NCBI RefSeq assembly: GCF_048541825.1
Contig: NZ_CP183332.1
Coordinates: forward strand, 1,488,001-1,552,000
Length of the DNA stretch: 64,000 bases
Reading direction: 5' to 3'
Source: Caulobacter sp048541825
Lineage (GTDB): Bacteria; Pseudomonadota; Alphaproteobacteria; Caulobacterales; Caulobacteraceae
The position numbers were made by a program, and so were the translations under genes. Shown here one piece after another: positions 1-8,608 of this stretch. The notes under the pieces are model-generated. The model ran no database searches. It had not been told where the DNA came from and was given only the letters and a program-made list of their open reading frames with translations. How positions within the stretch are numbered: position 1 is the stretch's first letter; each line of letters starts with the position of its first letter.

Positions 1-25
1 GCGGCTTCCTAGGTCAAACCGGCGC

Positions 26-1540
26 CTACTCGTCCGACGGAATATTCCGCGCCTGGGCGAAATAGTGATCGCGGGCCAGATTGCCGAAGCGGGTGGTGTC
101 ACTGTTGAAGGACAGGCGCACTGTGCCGATCGGGCCGTGACGCTGTTTGGCGATTATCACCTCGGCCAGACCCTGCAGGCGGTCCATGTCTTCCTGCCAG
201 GTCAGGTGCTCGGGCGTGCCCTCGCGAGGCTCTGCGCGACCGACATAATAGGCCTCGCGATAGACGAACCAGACCATGTCGGCGTCCTGCTCGATCGAAC
301 CGGATTCACGCAGGTCCGACAGTTGCGGCCGCTTGTCTTCGCGCTGTTCGACCTGACGCGACAGCTGCGACAGGGCGATGACCGGGCAGCCAAGTTCCTT
401 GGCCAGGGTCTTGAGGCCCATGGTGATTTGGCTGACTTCCTGAACGCGGTTTGCGTTGGAGCCAAGGTCCGAGCCCGTAACCAGCTGCAGGTAGTCGACA
501 ACCACCAGGTCCAGGCCCACCTGACGCTTCAGGCGTCGCGCCCGGGCCGTGAGCTTGGCGATCGAGATACCGCCTGTGGCGTCGATATAGAGGGGCGCTT
601 CCTGCAGTTCCATGGCCGCATCGCGCACCCGGCCAAACTCTGAGGCGTCGATCTCGCCCTTGCGAAGGCGGTCGCCCGAGACGCCTGAGGCGTCGGCCAG
701 CATACGCAGGGCCAACTGCTCGGCGCTCATTTCCAGCGAGTAGAAGGCCACCACACCGCCCTGAACGGTCTTCTTGGTGCCGTCCGGCTGGATCTCGTAG
801 GCGTACTTGCGGGCAATATTGAAGGCGATGTTGGTGGCCAGCGCGGTCTTGCCCATCGACGGGCGACCCGCAAGGACGATCAGGTCGGAGGGGTGCAGCC
901 CGCCGACCTTCTGGTCGAGGTCTGTCAGCTCGGTTGCGACGCCCGACATGCCGCCATCGCGGCTGTAGGCCTCGGCTGTCATCTCGACGGCGCCGCGCAG
1001 GGCGTCTCCGAAGGTGATGAAACCAGACGAGGCCGTGCCGCTTTCGGCCAAGGTGTAAAGTTGCTGCTCGGCCGACTCGATCTGGTCGCGGGCCGGACGG
1101 ATCTCGTCTCCGCCGCCATGGGCGGCCGTGGCGATGTCGCCGCCGATGCGGATCAGGTCGCGGCGCAGGGCCAGGTCGAACACGGCGCGGGCATAGTCGC
1201 CGACATTGGCCGCCGGCGGCGCGCGGTCGACGAGGTCGGCGAGGTAGCGCAGACCACCCAGTTCATCGAAGGCGGCATCCTTCTTGAACTCGTCGGCCAG
1301 CAGGATCGGCTCGGCCAGCTGGCCCTTGCGGATATGGGTCTCGATCGACTGGAACAGCCGCTGGTGAAAGGGCTCGTAGAAGTGACGGCCATTCAGGGCG
1401 TCGGTCAGCCGCTCATAGGCCGCGTTGTCGTACAGCAGCACGCCCAGCAGCGCCTGCTCGGCTTCCAGGTTGTGTGGCGCGACGGCGATGATGATGTCCG
1501 CATGGGGCGGACGAAGGTCGAGAGCGGGGACGAGAGACAT
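26..1540 (-). CDS. dnaB: Replicative DNA helicase DnaB
   Basis: Hexameric 5'-3' helicase that unwinds the replication fork. The 504-residue length fits the family. An N-terminal DnaB domain (about residues 20-125, starting PHNLEAEQALLG) is followed by the RecA-like ATPase with Walker A GRPSMGKTALA and Walker B LDLVVVDYLQLV, and the C-terminal SQLSRQVEQR region typical of DnaB. It is monocistronic here: the TonB receptor upstream on the same strand ends in its own terminator (1661-1690). The start MSLVPALDL is chosen because it is the first Met before the conserved domain; the segment before PHNLEAEQ is not conserved, so the start is less certain than the identity. Confidence 0.97.
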   Translation of the reverse strand: MSLVPALDLRPPHADIIIAVAPHNLEAEQALLGVLLYDNAAYERLTDALNGRHFYEPFHQRLFQSIETHIRKGQLAEPILLADEFKKDAAFDELGGLRYLADLVDRAPPAANVGDYARAVFDLALRRDLIRIGGDIATAAHGGGDEIRPARDQIESAEQQLYTLAESGTASSGFITFGDALRGAVEMTAEAYSRDGGMSGVATELTDLDQKVGGLHPSDLIVLAGRPSMGKTALATNIAFNIARKYAYEIQPDGTKKTVQGGVVAFYSLEMSAEQLALRMLADASGVSGDRLRKGEIDASEFGRVRDAAMELQEAPLYIDATGGISIAKLTARARRLKRQVGLDLVVVDYLQLVTGSDLGSNANRVQEVSQITMGLKTLAKELGCPVIALSQLSRQVEQREDKRPQLSDLRESGSIEQDADMVWFVYREAYYVGRAEPREGTPEHLTWQEDMDRLQGLAEVIIAKQRHGPIGTVRLSFNSDTTRFGNLARDHYFAQARNIPSDE

Positions 1541-1660
1541 CGACGCAGGTTAACGCGGCGGTCTTTTTCGTGCGCGCGTCGTGTGGACGCAAGCGCAAGA
1601 TGAACGGGGATGTTTTGTGTATGTTCTGGGTCCGGCCAGAGCAAGAAACCCGCCCAGGAA

Positions 1661-1690
1661 AAAGGCGCGGAGATCGCTCTCCGCGCCTTT
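1661..1690 (-). terminator. Rho-independent terminator of the TonB receptor gene
   Basis: A perfect 13-bp stem, AAAGGCGCGGAGA and its complement, closes a 4-nt loop. Read on the minus strand it is followed by a T-run and lies 22 nt after the receptor stop codon. It separates that gene from dnaB. Confidence 0.85.
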
Positions 1691-1711
1691 CCAGCATGAC
1701 CCTGGGTCAGC

Positions 1712-4147
1712 TTACCAGTTGATGCTCAGGCGGGTGTAGAGGAACCGCCCGTTGAAGCCGAACGGCGAGAAGGATGTGAAAGCGGTGGCGTTGGTCGTGT
1801 TGACCGTCGCCGGCGTGCGGTTGGGGTATTCGTCGAACATGTTGTTGGCCCCGACCGCCAGAGTGACGTGCTCGGTGAAGCCATAACGCGCTTCAAGATC
1901 GACGACCGCCTTGTCGCCCGTCCTCACATCGAAGGCTCCCGTAGCGTCGTTGTTAGGCGACAGGACCGAGCCATAGAAGGTGGTCTTCAGGCTGGCGCCC
2001 CATTTGTCCTTGGCCCAGTCGCCGGCCAGGGTGACCTTGGACTTGGGGGTGCCTTCCTCAAACGTCAGGACGTTGGCGCGGGCAAACAGGGTCGGCGGCA
2101 CCGGCAGGGACGACAGGGCATTGGTCGTCGGGATCCTGGTGACGTCGGTTTCATTGAAGTTCGCGGCCGCTGTCAGATCGAAGACGCCGCCTTCGTCAGC
2201 ATCCAGCCGGTAGCGCGCAACCACGTCGATGCCCCGGGTCTCGGTTTCGACACCGTTGATGAAGAAGCGGGCGGCCGTGACGTTGAAGGGCCGCAGCAGG
2301 TTGTTGATCGTCTGCTGCGTCGGGGTCCCGGTGGCCGAGCCCTGGATGTTCTCCGACAGCACAATTCGGTTGTCGATATTGATCCGGTAGGCGTCGACCG
2401 TCACTTCGAACGGACCTTTGTGGAAGACCAGACCGAGCGAGTAGTTGGTCGATTTCTCGGCTTCCAGCGGCTTGGCGCCCAGCACCTTGGCCACGGGGCT
2501 GGTGGCCGGGAAAGTGCCGACCTCGACCGGGGTCGAGACACCGTTGATGATGATGAAGTTGGTCGAGGTGGTGGTGAAGAACTGCTGCTGCAGGGCCGGG
2601 GCCCGGAAGCCGGTCGAGGCCGCGCCGCGAACGGCAAGACCGTCGGCCAGTTCAAAGCGCGCGGCCAGCTTGCCCGTGGTGGTCGCGCCGAAGTCGGAAT
2701 AGTCCTCGTAGCGAACAGCAGCCGAGGCGGTGAAGCGCTCGGTCAGACGCGATTCAAGGTCGAGATAGACGCCGACATTGTTGCGGTCCTTGGACAGCAC
2801 GTTGGACGGTTGGAAGCCGGGGAAGCCCTGTGCGCCGGCTGCCGACGAGGTGAGCGGTCCGCGATTGTACGAGGTCGGTTCGCCAGCGCGGATCGAATAG
2901 CCTTCCCAGCGCGCTTCGGCGCCGAACGCGACGTTCAGCGGCTCATAAGCGCCGATGTCGACGCCGCGTGAGACGTCCAGGCCAACGACGGTCTGGTCAT
3001 AGCTCATGCCACCGGAGTTGAAGCTGGTCTGGCTGGCGGCGCCATAGGAGGCGTTGGCCGAGTTCTCGGTGCGGTAGTCGATCTCATTCTTGCCGTAGGC
3101 GACATTGAGGTCGAGCTTGAATCCGCCGAGTTCGCCCCGCAGACCTGCGGCGGCCGTGGTGTCAGTGATGTCGCTGGCGATGAGCGGCAGGAAGCCGTTG
3201 GGATAGATTGAAGCGACCGGAACCTGGCGGGCGTCGCCGACAATGCGGGGGAACGCGGCGCTGGCGCCCTCGCGCGCCTGGTAGCCCGCCCATCCATAGG
3301 CGTCCCACGTCTCGCTGACGGGCAGGCCAGCATTAAAATAGATCGTCTTGTCGGTGACTTCAGCATCGCCATAACGCGAGGTGACTCGAGCCGGGGTGAC
3401 GCGGACGTCGATGTCGCCGCGGCTGGTCGGGTTGCGATCCCTGTACTCGGCCGAAATGGTCAGGAAGCCTTCAGGACCCAGGGGCAGGCCCTGCCAGGCC
3501 TGCAAGGTCACCGTCTGGCCGTCTTTTTCGTCACGACCGTCGGTGTTGCGGGCGGTCTTCACCTCGGTGTCGTAACGCCCATAGGTGGCGATCGCGCCGC
3601 CGCCGCTGCGGGCTTCGCGAAGACGCAGGTTGATCACGCCGGCGATAGCGTCGGAGCCGTACTGGGCCGAGGCACCATCGCGAAGCACCTCGACGCGGTT
3701 GAGCGCGATGGTCGGGATGGCGTTCAGGTCAACCGCAGCCGAGCCGCGACCGATCGAGCCGTTGACATTGACCAGCGCCGTGGCGTGGCGGCGCGTGCCG
3801 TTGACGAGCACCAGGGTCTGGTCAGGCGACAGTCCGCGCAGGGTGGCGGGACGGATGTGATCGGTGCCGTCGGTAATGGCGGGACGCGGGAAGTTGATGG
3901 ACGGCGCGAGGGTCGACAGCGACTGGGCCAGCTCGGTCGTGCCCGTGCGGGTCAGGGCCTTTTCGCTGACGATGTCGACGGGCGCGATGGTGTCGAGTCG
4001 CGTGCGGCCGGCCGTGCGGGTGCCGGTGACGACCACCTGCTCGAGATTGGCGGCGTCTTCGGCCGCAGTGGACTGGGCCTGGGCTTGGGCGGAGCCGGCG
4101 ATCGCAGCGACAGACGCTGCGGTGAACAACAGGGTTCTAAAGCTCAT
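1712..4147 (-). CDS. TonB-dependent outer membrane receptor
   Basis: Outer-membrane beta-barrel for energised uptake of an unidentified ligand. The 811-residue protein starts with a Sec signal peptide (MSFRTLLFTAASVAAIAG..., cleavage near AQAQA). A plug domain follows (TonB-box-like LEQVVVTGTR, then RPATLRGLSPDQTLVLVNG and VEVLRDGASAQYGSDAIAGVINL) and then a long TonB_dep_Rec barrel ending in an aromatic residue (RLSINW). The start at 4147 is preferred over an in-frame Met 87 nt upstream because a GAGGGG ribosome site precedes it and the signal peptide begins there. No transporter or sigma/anti-sigma genes are adjacent, so the substrate cannot be told. Caulobacter genomes encode many such receptors. 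Confidence 0.93.
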   Translation of the reverse strand: MSFRTLLFTAASVAAIAGSAQAQAQSTAAEDAANLEQVVVTGTRTAGRTRLDTIAPVDIVSEKALTRTGTTELAQSLSTLAPSINFPRPAITDGTDHIRPATLRGLSPDQTLVLVNGTRRHATALVNVNGSIGRGSAAVDLNAIPTIALNRVEVLRDGASAQYGSDAIAGVINLRLREARSGGGAIATYGRYDTEVKTARNTDGRDEKDGQTVTLQAWQGLPLGPEGFLTISAEYRDRNPTSRGDIDVRVTPARVTSRYGDAEVTDKTIYFNAGLPVSETWDAYGWAGYQAREGASAAFPRIVGDARQVPVASIYPNGFLPLIASDITDTTAAAGLRGELGGFKLDLNVAYGKNEIDYRTENSANASYGAASQTSFNSGGMSYDQTVVGLDVSRGVDIGAYEPLNVAFGAEARWEGYSIRAGEPTSYNRGPLTSSAAGAQGFPGFQPSNVLSKDRNNVGVYLDLESRLTERFTASAAVRYEDYSDFGATTTGKLAARFELADGLAVRGAASTGFRAPALQQQFFTTTSTNFIIINGVSTPVEVGTFPATSPVAKVLGAKPLEAEKSTNYSLGLVFHKGPFEVTVDAYRINIDNRIVLSENIQGSATGTPTQQTINNLLRPFNVTAARFFINGVETETRGIDVVARYRLDADEGGVFDLTAAANFNETDVTRIPTTNALSSLPVPPTLFARANVLTFEEGTPKSKVTLAGDWAKDKWGASLKTTFYGSVLSPNNDATGAFDVRTGDKAVVDLEARYGFTEHVTLAVGANNMFDEYPNRTPATVNTTNATAFTSFSPFGFNGRFLYTRLSINW

Positions 4148-4289
4148 GTGTATTCCCCTCATGGTTTCCCCCGGGGGCCGATTTGATGATCGGTCTGTCC
4201 GGGCACGGAGGCTTGCGCCTCGAGAGAATAACATGGGCGCACAAGCGGGCGCCTACAAGTTGAACATTTCTTGGTTGCTATGCAGAAAA

Positions 4290-4317
4290 AAACGGCGCGG
4301 ATTTCTCCGCGCCGTTT
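4290..4317 (-). terminator. Terminator of the rpsF-rpsR-rplI operon
   Basis: A perfect 12-bp stem AAACGGCGCGGA with a 4-nt loop, followed on the minus strand by a T-run, 27 nt past the rplI stop codon. A typical intrinsic terminator. Confidence 0.85.
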
Positions 4318-4344
4318 CTCGATAGATCACCGATCCAGTTGGGA

Positions 4345-4929
4345 TCAGGACTCGTAGTGGTCGCCTTCGAACGAACCGGCGCCACCGGCGGCCATGTCCG
4401 AGGCCGCTTCGGCGTCAGCCGCGCGGTCTTCTTCGAATTGAGCGGCGACGACGTCTTCACCGCGCGACTGGCGCTCGGCTTCGTCGGCGCTGCGCGCGAT
4501 GTTGAGGGTGATCGTAACGGTCACCTCGGCGTGCAGCTTCACCTTCACTTCATGGACGCCCAGGTTCTTGATGGGCTTGTCCAGGACGATCATCGAGCGA
4601 TCGACCTTGCCGCCTTCAGCCTTGATGGCGTCGGCCACGTCGCGACCCGCGACCGAACCGTACAGCTGACCGCTTTCGCCAGCCTGACGGATCATCACGT
4701 ATTGCGTACCGTCGAGGGTCTCGCCGACAGCGCCGGCGGCTTCACGGTTCTTGACGTTGCGTACTTCGATTTCAGCACGCTGAACTTCGAAGGACTTCAT
4801 GTTGGCGGCGTTGGCACGCAGGGCCTTGTGGCGCGGCAGCAGGAAGTTACGGGCAAAGCCGTCCTTCACGGTGACAACCTCACCGAGGACGCCAGTACCT
4901 TCAACGCGTTCGAGCAGAATGACTTTCAT
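4345..4929 (-). CDS. rplI: 50S ribosomal protein L9 (bL9)
   Basis: Large-subunit protein. The signature VILLERVEGTGVLGEVVTVK followed by GFARNFLLPRHKA is the L9 N-terminal domain; a helix linker and C-terminal domain follow. At 194 residues it is longer than the E. coli protein (about 149), with an acidic Ala/Glu-rich tail from about residue 150, as is common in alphaproteobacteria. It is last in the rpsF-rpsR-rplI operon, 13 nt after rpsR, and followed by a terminator. Confidence 0.98.
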   Translation of the reverse strand: MKVILLERVEGTGVLGEVVTVKDGFARNFLLPRHKALRANAANMKSFEVQRAEIEVRNVKNREAAGAVGETLDGTQYVMIRQAGESGQLYGSVAGRDVADAIKAEGGKVDRSMIVLDKPIKNLGVHEVKVKLHAEVTVTITLNIARSADEAERQSRGEDVVAAQFEEDRAADAEAASDMAAGGAGSFEGDHYES

Positions 4930-4942
4930 CGTGGTGTCTCCC

Positions 4943-5221
4943 TTACTTCACGACGTAGGGGAGCAGAGCCAGGAAGCGGGCGCGCTTGATGGCCTTGGCC
5001 AGTTCGCGTTGCTTCTTGGCCGACACCGCGGTGATGCGCGACGGAACGATCTTGCCGCGCTCGGAAACGTAGCGCTGCAGGAGCTTGACGTCCTTGTAGT
5101 CGATCTTCGGAGCGTTGGCGCCGGAGAACGGGCACACCTTGCGGCGGCGGAAGAACGGGCGGCGCGCGCCGCCAGCGGCGGGCGCGCCAGCGCCGGCTTC
5201 GGGAGCAGTGGTATCGGTCAT
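4943..5221 (-). CDS. rpsR: 30S ribosomal protein S18 (bS18)
   Basis: Small-subunit protein that pairs with S6 on the platform. The core (CPFSGANAPKIDYKDVKLLQRYVSERGKIVPSRITAVSAKKQRELAKAIKRARFLALLPYV, given here by its start PFSGANAPKIDYKDV) is complete. A roughly 20-residue Ala/Pro/Gly-rich N-terminal extension precedes it, within an overall 92 residues. It sits between rpsF (15 nt upstream) and rplI in the usual order. Confidence 0.98.
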   Translation of the reverse strand: MTDTTAPEAGAGAPAAGGARRPFFRRRKVCPFSGANAPKIDYKDVKLLQRYVSERGKIVPSRITAVSAKKQRELAKAIKRARFLALLPYVVK

Positions 5222-5236
5222 GATCTCTCTTCTCCC

Positions 5237-5623
5237 TTACGCGGCCGAGAATTCGTCGCGCGGACGATCCGAACGCTCGGGGCGCTCGCTGCGTTCGCGG
5301 TCACGACGGGCCAGAACCGGCGACAGTTCCAGGTCCAGCTCTTCCACGCGGATGGTCATGAAGCGCAGAACGTCTTCATTGATCAGCAGCTGGCGCTCGA
5401 CTTCCTTAACGGCCGGCGCCGGAGCGTCGATGGCGAGCAGGGAGTAGTGGCCCTTGCGGTTCTTCTTGATGCGGTAGGTGAGGTTACGCAGGCCCCAATA
5501 TTCGATCTTGGCGATGTGACCGCCGCCTTCTTCGATCAGGGTCTTGATTTGCTCGTTCAGAGCTTCGGCCTGTTGCGGCGAGATATCCTGCCGCGCGATG
5601 ACCACGTGTTCGTAGAACGCCAT
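5237..5623 (-). CDS. rpsF: 30S ribosomal protein S6 (bS6)
   Basis: Small-subunit protein S6, 128 residues, beginning MAFYEHVVIARQDISPQQAE and containing the conserved YWGLRNLTYRIKKNRKGHY segment. The C-terminal tail is Arg/Glu/Asp-rich and extends past the usual fold. The start at 5623 is set by a GAAGGA ribosome site 4 nt upstream; an in-frame extension to 5809 has no family similarity and is not used. First gene of the operon, whose promoter must lie in the 277-nt gap before the divergent gene at 5901. Confidence 0.98.
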   Translation of the reverse strand: MAFYEHVVIARQDISPQQAEALNEQIKTLIEEGGGHIAKIEYWGLRNLTYRIKKNRKGHYSLLAIDAPAPAVKEVERQLLINEDVLRFMTIRVEELDLELSPVLARRDRERSERPERSDRPRDEFSAA

Positions 5624-5865
5624 GTTTTCCTTCTTCCGGTTTGGACAGCGGCGCGGTCGACGGCGGAAGTCCGACGACCACGATGGTTCCAGAGCGCCGA
5701 GCGGGAAATCCCGTACCCGTGAGGGCTGCGCCAAAGACCGCCATCCGTGAGAGCGAGCGCTTCTACAGGAGAAGGCGCGCCGAAGCAAGATTGCTTTGCC
5801 ACGCCGCATTTTTCGGCATTCGCGAGGCCGTGGCGAAACCGGCGGGCGAAGCGGCGGGCTTCACC

Positions 5866-5893
5866 TTGCCGCAAGGATAGCTTGTGCTAGGAA
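5866..5893 (+). promoter_or_regulatory. Possible housekeeping promoter of the exported-protein gene
   Basis: TTGCCGC, a 13-nt spacer and GCTAGGAA resemble the Caulobacter housekeeping pattern TTGACGS-N10-14-GCTANAWC with three mismatches. The -10 element ends only 7 nt before the start codon, implying a leaderless or nearly leaderless message, so this is tentative. Confidence 0.3.
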
Positions 5894-5900
5894 GCAGGGC

Positions 5901-6566
5901 ATGAAGTCTAGCGCTGTCATCAGCGCCCTCGGGGCCTTTGCGCTGTCGGCGAGTGTCGCCGCTACAGCCTCAGCCCAGGCGATTCAGAAGCCCAACCTGT
6001 CGGTTTCGGCCAATGACGGCCGCTTCACCGGCTATTCGGCCGCCCTGCCGCTGGATCTTTCCACCGACACCGAGAGCGCCAAGTTTACGGCAAGAGTCGC
6101 GGGCACGCTGGAAAGCCCGACCTACGACCTGGATCTCAACCTGAGCCAGAAGCCGGACGAGGCGCGGACCGGCAAGCGTTCCTTGGCCCTGGGCGCGTCG
6201 TGGAACGACCGCGAGGCCAGACTGCGCTCCTCGATGTCGAAGATGTTCGGTTTCGGCCTCCTGCCGCGCGCCAACTTTGTCAGCGTTTCAATGGACATGA
6301 ACGCCAGCCAGGTCATCGCCGTCCCTGGCCAGCTCGCGGTGGCGCGCGCCAATGTGCGCTCGGCCCTGACCTTGGACGGCAAGCCGATCGGCTCGATCGC
6401 CGTCGGCGGCGGCTCGATGGGCGACGAGGGTGTCGATCTCAGTTTTACGCGTCCCTTCGACATCCCCGCCGAGTTCACCGTCAGCCTGCGAGCCGCCGCC
6501 ACCCACGAGGAGTGGCGGATGCAGGACAGCCGCTTCATGGTCAAGCTGGTGAAGGCGAACTGGTAG
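5901..6566 (+). CDS. Uncharacterised exported protein
   Basis: I do not recognise this family. The 221-residue product has a clear Sec signal peptide (MKSSAVISALGAFALSASVAATASAQA), so it is periplasmic or outer-membrane. The rest is rich in short alternating polar/hydrophobic stretches (YDLDLNLSQKP, EVTVSL-like, DEGVDLSFTRPF), suggesting an all-beta fold; there are no cysteines in the mature part and no catalytic motif. The start is placed at the Met of the signal peptide, next to a GGAAGCAGGG ribosome site. The gene is divergent from rpsF and overlaps the convergent desaturase gene by 26 bp at its 3' end. Confidence 0.75.
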   Translation: MKSSAVISALGAFALSASVAATASAQAIQKPNLSVSANDGRFTGYSAALPLDLSTDTESAKFTARVAGTLESPTYDLDLNLSQKPDEARTGKRSLALGASWNDREARLRSSMSKMFGFGLLPRANFVSVSMDMNASQVIAVPGQLAVARANVRSALTLDGKPIGSIAVGGGSMGDEGVDLSFTRPFDIPAEFTVSLRAAATHEEWRMQDSRFMVKLVKANW

Positions 6567-7341
6567 CGCCTCGCTTGCGCGCCGTCACGGCGGCGAAACG
6601 GGACAGATACTCCGGGTGCTCGGTGCCCATCCAGCGATCCCACCAGGTGAAATACAGCCCATAATTATAGCCCGCCTGCGCGTGGTGCAGGTCGTGGTGG
6701 GTCACTGTGGTCAGCCAGGGCAGCAGCGGGCGGCCGTCCTTGCGGGCTGGAAACAGCTCGTAGCCGCTGTGTCCGATTGTGTTGCGGGCGATCTGATGCA
6801 GCACGAACAGGCCGATCACGGGCCACTGGGTGGGCACGATCAGCATCCACAGCGGCACGAATAGCGCATTGATCGCTGCCTCCCCCAGATCGAAGCTGTA
6901 GGCGGTGAAGGGCGAGGGGTTGTTCGAGCGGTGATGGCGTCGGTGGAGGACGCGAAACAGTCGCCGGTCGTGGATCAGCCGGTGCGTCCAGTAGAACCAG
7001 GCGTCATGGGCGATGATCATCAGGACGAGGCTGGCCCAGAACCAGATCGGCCCCAACTCGCGAGCGATGTAGGGACCTGGCATCCAGCCGGCGCGGAACA
7101 GGCCGAAGGTCAGCAATCCCATCGTCGAGAAGATCGCGATGGAGCGGATCGAGGTCAGAAACTCGACCAGCAGTTGGCGGGCGGGCGGCCGGCTGTCGCG
7201 GATCTTGCGGCCGGCCAACGGAATGGCCAGCACGACCCAAAGGATCAGCCAGACGCCGACTGAAAACACCACATAGCGAGTGACATCGGCCTGCATGGCG
7301 ATCAGCCAGTTATGGGCGAAGGGGAGTAGGGCATCGAGCAT
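6541..7341 (-). CDS. Sterol desaturase / fatty acid hydroxylase family protein
   Basis: Integral membrane di-iron oxygenase of the FA_hydroxylase superfamily. The 266-residue protein has hydrophobic helices near residues 20-45, 65-90 and 100-120. It carries the three His clusters that bind two irons: HDAWFYWTHRLIH, HRRHHRSNN and THHDLHHAQ. The substrate (lipid, hopanoid or other) cannot be told from sequence. The start has a strong AAGGAG site. It lies 71 nt downstream of, and in the same orientation as, the AraC-type regulator, so it may be that regulator's target or co-transcribed with it. Confidence 0.88.
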   Translation of the reverse strand: MLDALLPFAHNWLIAMQADVTRYVVFSVGVWLILWVVLAIPLAGRKIRDSRPPARQLLVEFLTSIRSIAIFSTMGLLTFGLFRAGWMPGPYIARELGPIWFWASLVLMIIAHDAWFYWTHRLIHDRRLFRVLHRRHHRSNNPSPFTAYSFDLGEAAINALFVPLWMLIVPTQWPVIGLFVLHQIARNTIGHSGYELFPARKDGRPLLPWLTTVTHHDLHHAQAGYNYGLYFTWWDRWMGTEHPEYLSRFAAVTARKRGATSSPSPA

Positions 7342-7412
7342 GGGTGGCTCCTTGGGGGATGAACCCCGTCAGGGAAGCTGCTGCGGAGCGACAGGTCGCG
7401 CCGTTCTCGAAA

Positions 7413-8540
7413 TCAGGCGCGTTTGTCGGCTTTCGACGCGGCTTGCGCGGTTTCGACCAGTCGCAGATGCGGCAGGGCCGGCGTCGCCTCTTGCCGCCAC
7501 GTGGTCGGTGGAGCGCCGACGGCGGCCCGGAACGCACGGTTGAAGGGGCCCAGAGAGCCAAAGCCCAGCTCATAGGCGATGGTCGAGACCGACTTCAGGG
7601 CCTGTTCCGGATCGGCAAGCGCAACCTTGGCCGCTTCGATCCGCCGGCCGTTGATGTAGTCGGCGAAGTTGCGATGGCCCAGCACGCCGTTGATCAGCTT
7701 GCGCAGGCGATGCTCGGGCGCGCCGACGAGGGCGGCCAGGGCGCCGATCGACAGGTCCTCACCCCGCCAGACTTCGTTCTCGGTCATGGCTTTTTCCAGG
7801 CGCGCCAGAACGAGCCGGTCGGCGGGCGTCAGATCAAGCGCTTCAGCAGGGTTTGGTGTGGGCGCGGCGTCGGATGCCACGGCCGCCTGCACGAGCATGG
7901 GCTCGGCGCGCAACAACGCCAGGGCTGACCCTATACCGAGGCCGGCGAGAGACAGGGCCTGAACCAGGCTGGGCAGCACCGGGCCGTGTCCGAAGCTGAA
8001 ATCACAGAGATTTTGGATGAACATGTAGCCGGTTGCAGCGGCGGCGAGAGGCGCACGAAGACGACGGCGGCGCTCAACCAGATCGATACGCCAGCCCCGC
8101 CAGGCTGTCAGCAGGATGTGGCAATGGATGCCCACCGAGAAGGCGGCGAACAGCCACCATGCGGCTGCGCGCGCGGGAGATGTGGGCAAAAGTGCGCCAG
8201 CCGCCCAAAGCGCCAGGACGGCCCCGGGGACGGAGAAGCGCCAGAGCGGGATTGAGGGTTCATCCTCGAAAAGCACCGAGCAGAACAGCCAGAATACGCC
8301 GGCCGCCGACGCGGACAGGGCCCAGGTCACAAGGTCGTAGTGCCGGCTTTCGGTGTAGTAGAAATGGCCGTCGACGACGTGGGCAATGGCGCAGGCCATC
8401 ATCAGAACACCGACCCAGCGGGTCGGGGTCATCTTCCGGCTGGCGCCGAGGGAGACGGCCGTAGCGGCAAAAGCCCCGATAGCGACTCCCCGGACCCCAA
8501 TTTCGAGCGCGGCGAACGGAATCTGGGCTGAATCGGTCAT
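7413..8540 (-). CDS. AraC-family regulator with membrane-spanning N-terminus
   Basis: The 375-residue protein has about seven hydrophobic helices in residues 15-225 (e.g. VSLGASRKMTPTRWVGVLMM, WALSASAAGVFWLF) and a cytoplasmic C-terminal AraC double helix-turn-helix at about residues 250-350 (DLSIGALAALVGAPEHRLRKLI; YINGRRIEAAKVAL; SVSTIAYELGFGSLGPFNRAFRAAVG). A membrane sensor fused to a DNA-binding domain suggests one-component signalling from the membrane. The neighbours, a lipid hydroxylase-like protein downstream and a peroxiredoxin upstream, hint at envelope or lipid stress as input; that is inference. Confidence 0.88.
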   Translation of the reverse strand: MTDSAQIPFAALEIGVRGVAIGAFAATAVSLGASRKMTPTRWVGVLMMACAIAHVVDGHFYYTESRHYDLVTWALSASAAGVFWLFCSVLFEDEPSIPLWRFSVPGAVLALWAAGALLPTSPARAAAWWLFAAFSVGIHCHILLTAWRGWRIDLVERRRRLRAPLAAAATGYMFIQNLCDFSFGHGPVLPSLVQALSLAGLGIGSALALLRAEPMLVQAAVASDAAPTPNPAEALDLTPADRLVLARLEKAMTENEVWRGEDLSIGALAALVGAPEHRLRKLINGVLGHRNFADYINGRRIEAAKVALADPEQALKSVSTIAYELGFGSLGPFNRAFRAAVGAPPTTWRQEATPALPHLRLVETAQAASKADKRA

Positions 8541-8563
8541 GCCCGATCCTTTCCTGCAGGTCC

Positions 8564-8581
8564 CGCGGCTTGCAAGCCGCG
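8564..8581. repeat. 18-bp perfect palindrome between peroxiredoxin and araC-type gene
   Basis: CGCGGCTTGCAAGCCGCG is an exact palindrome in the 68-nt gap between two minus-strand genes. It has no T-run on either strand, so it is not a standard terminator. It could be an operator for the AraC-type gene, an RNA hairpin in the intercistronic message, or a dispersed repeat. Confidence 0.6.
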
Positions 8582-8608
8582 AGACTGGTCAGAATTGAAA
8601 AGGCCTTG

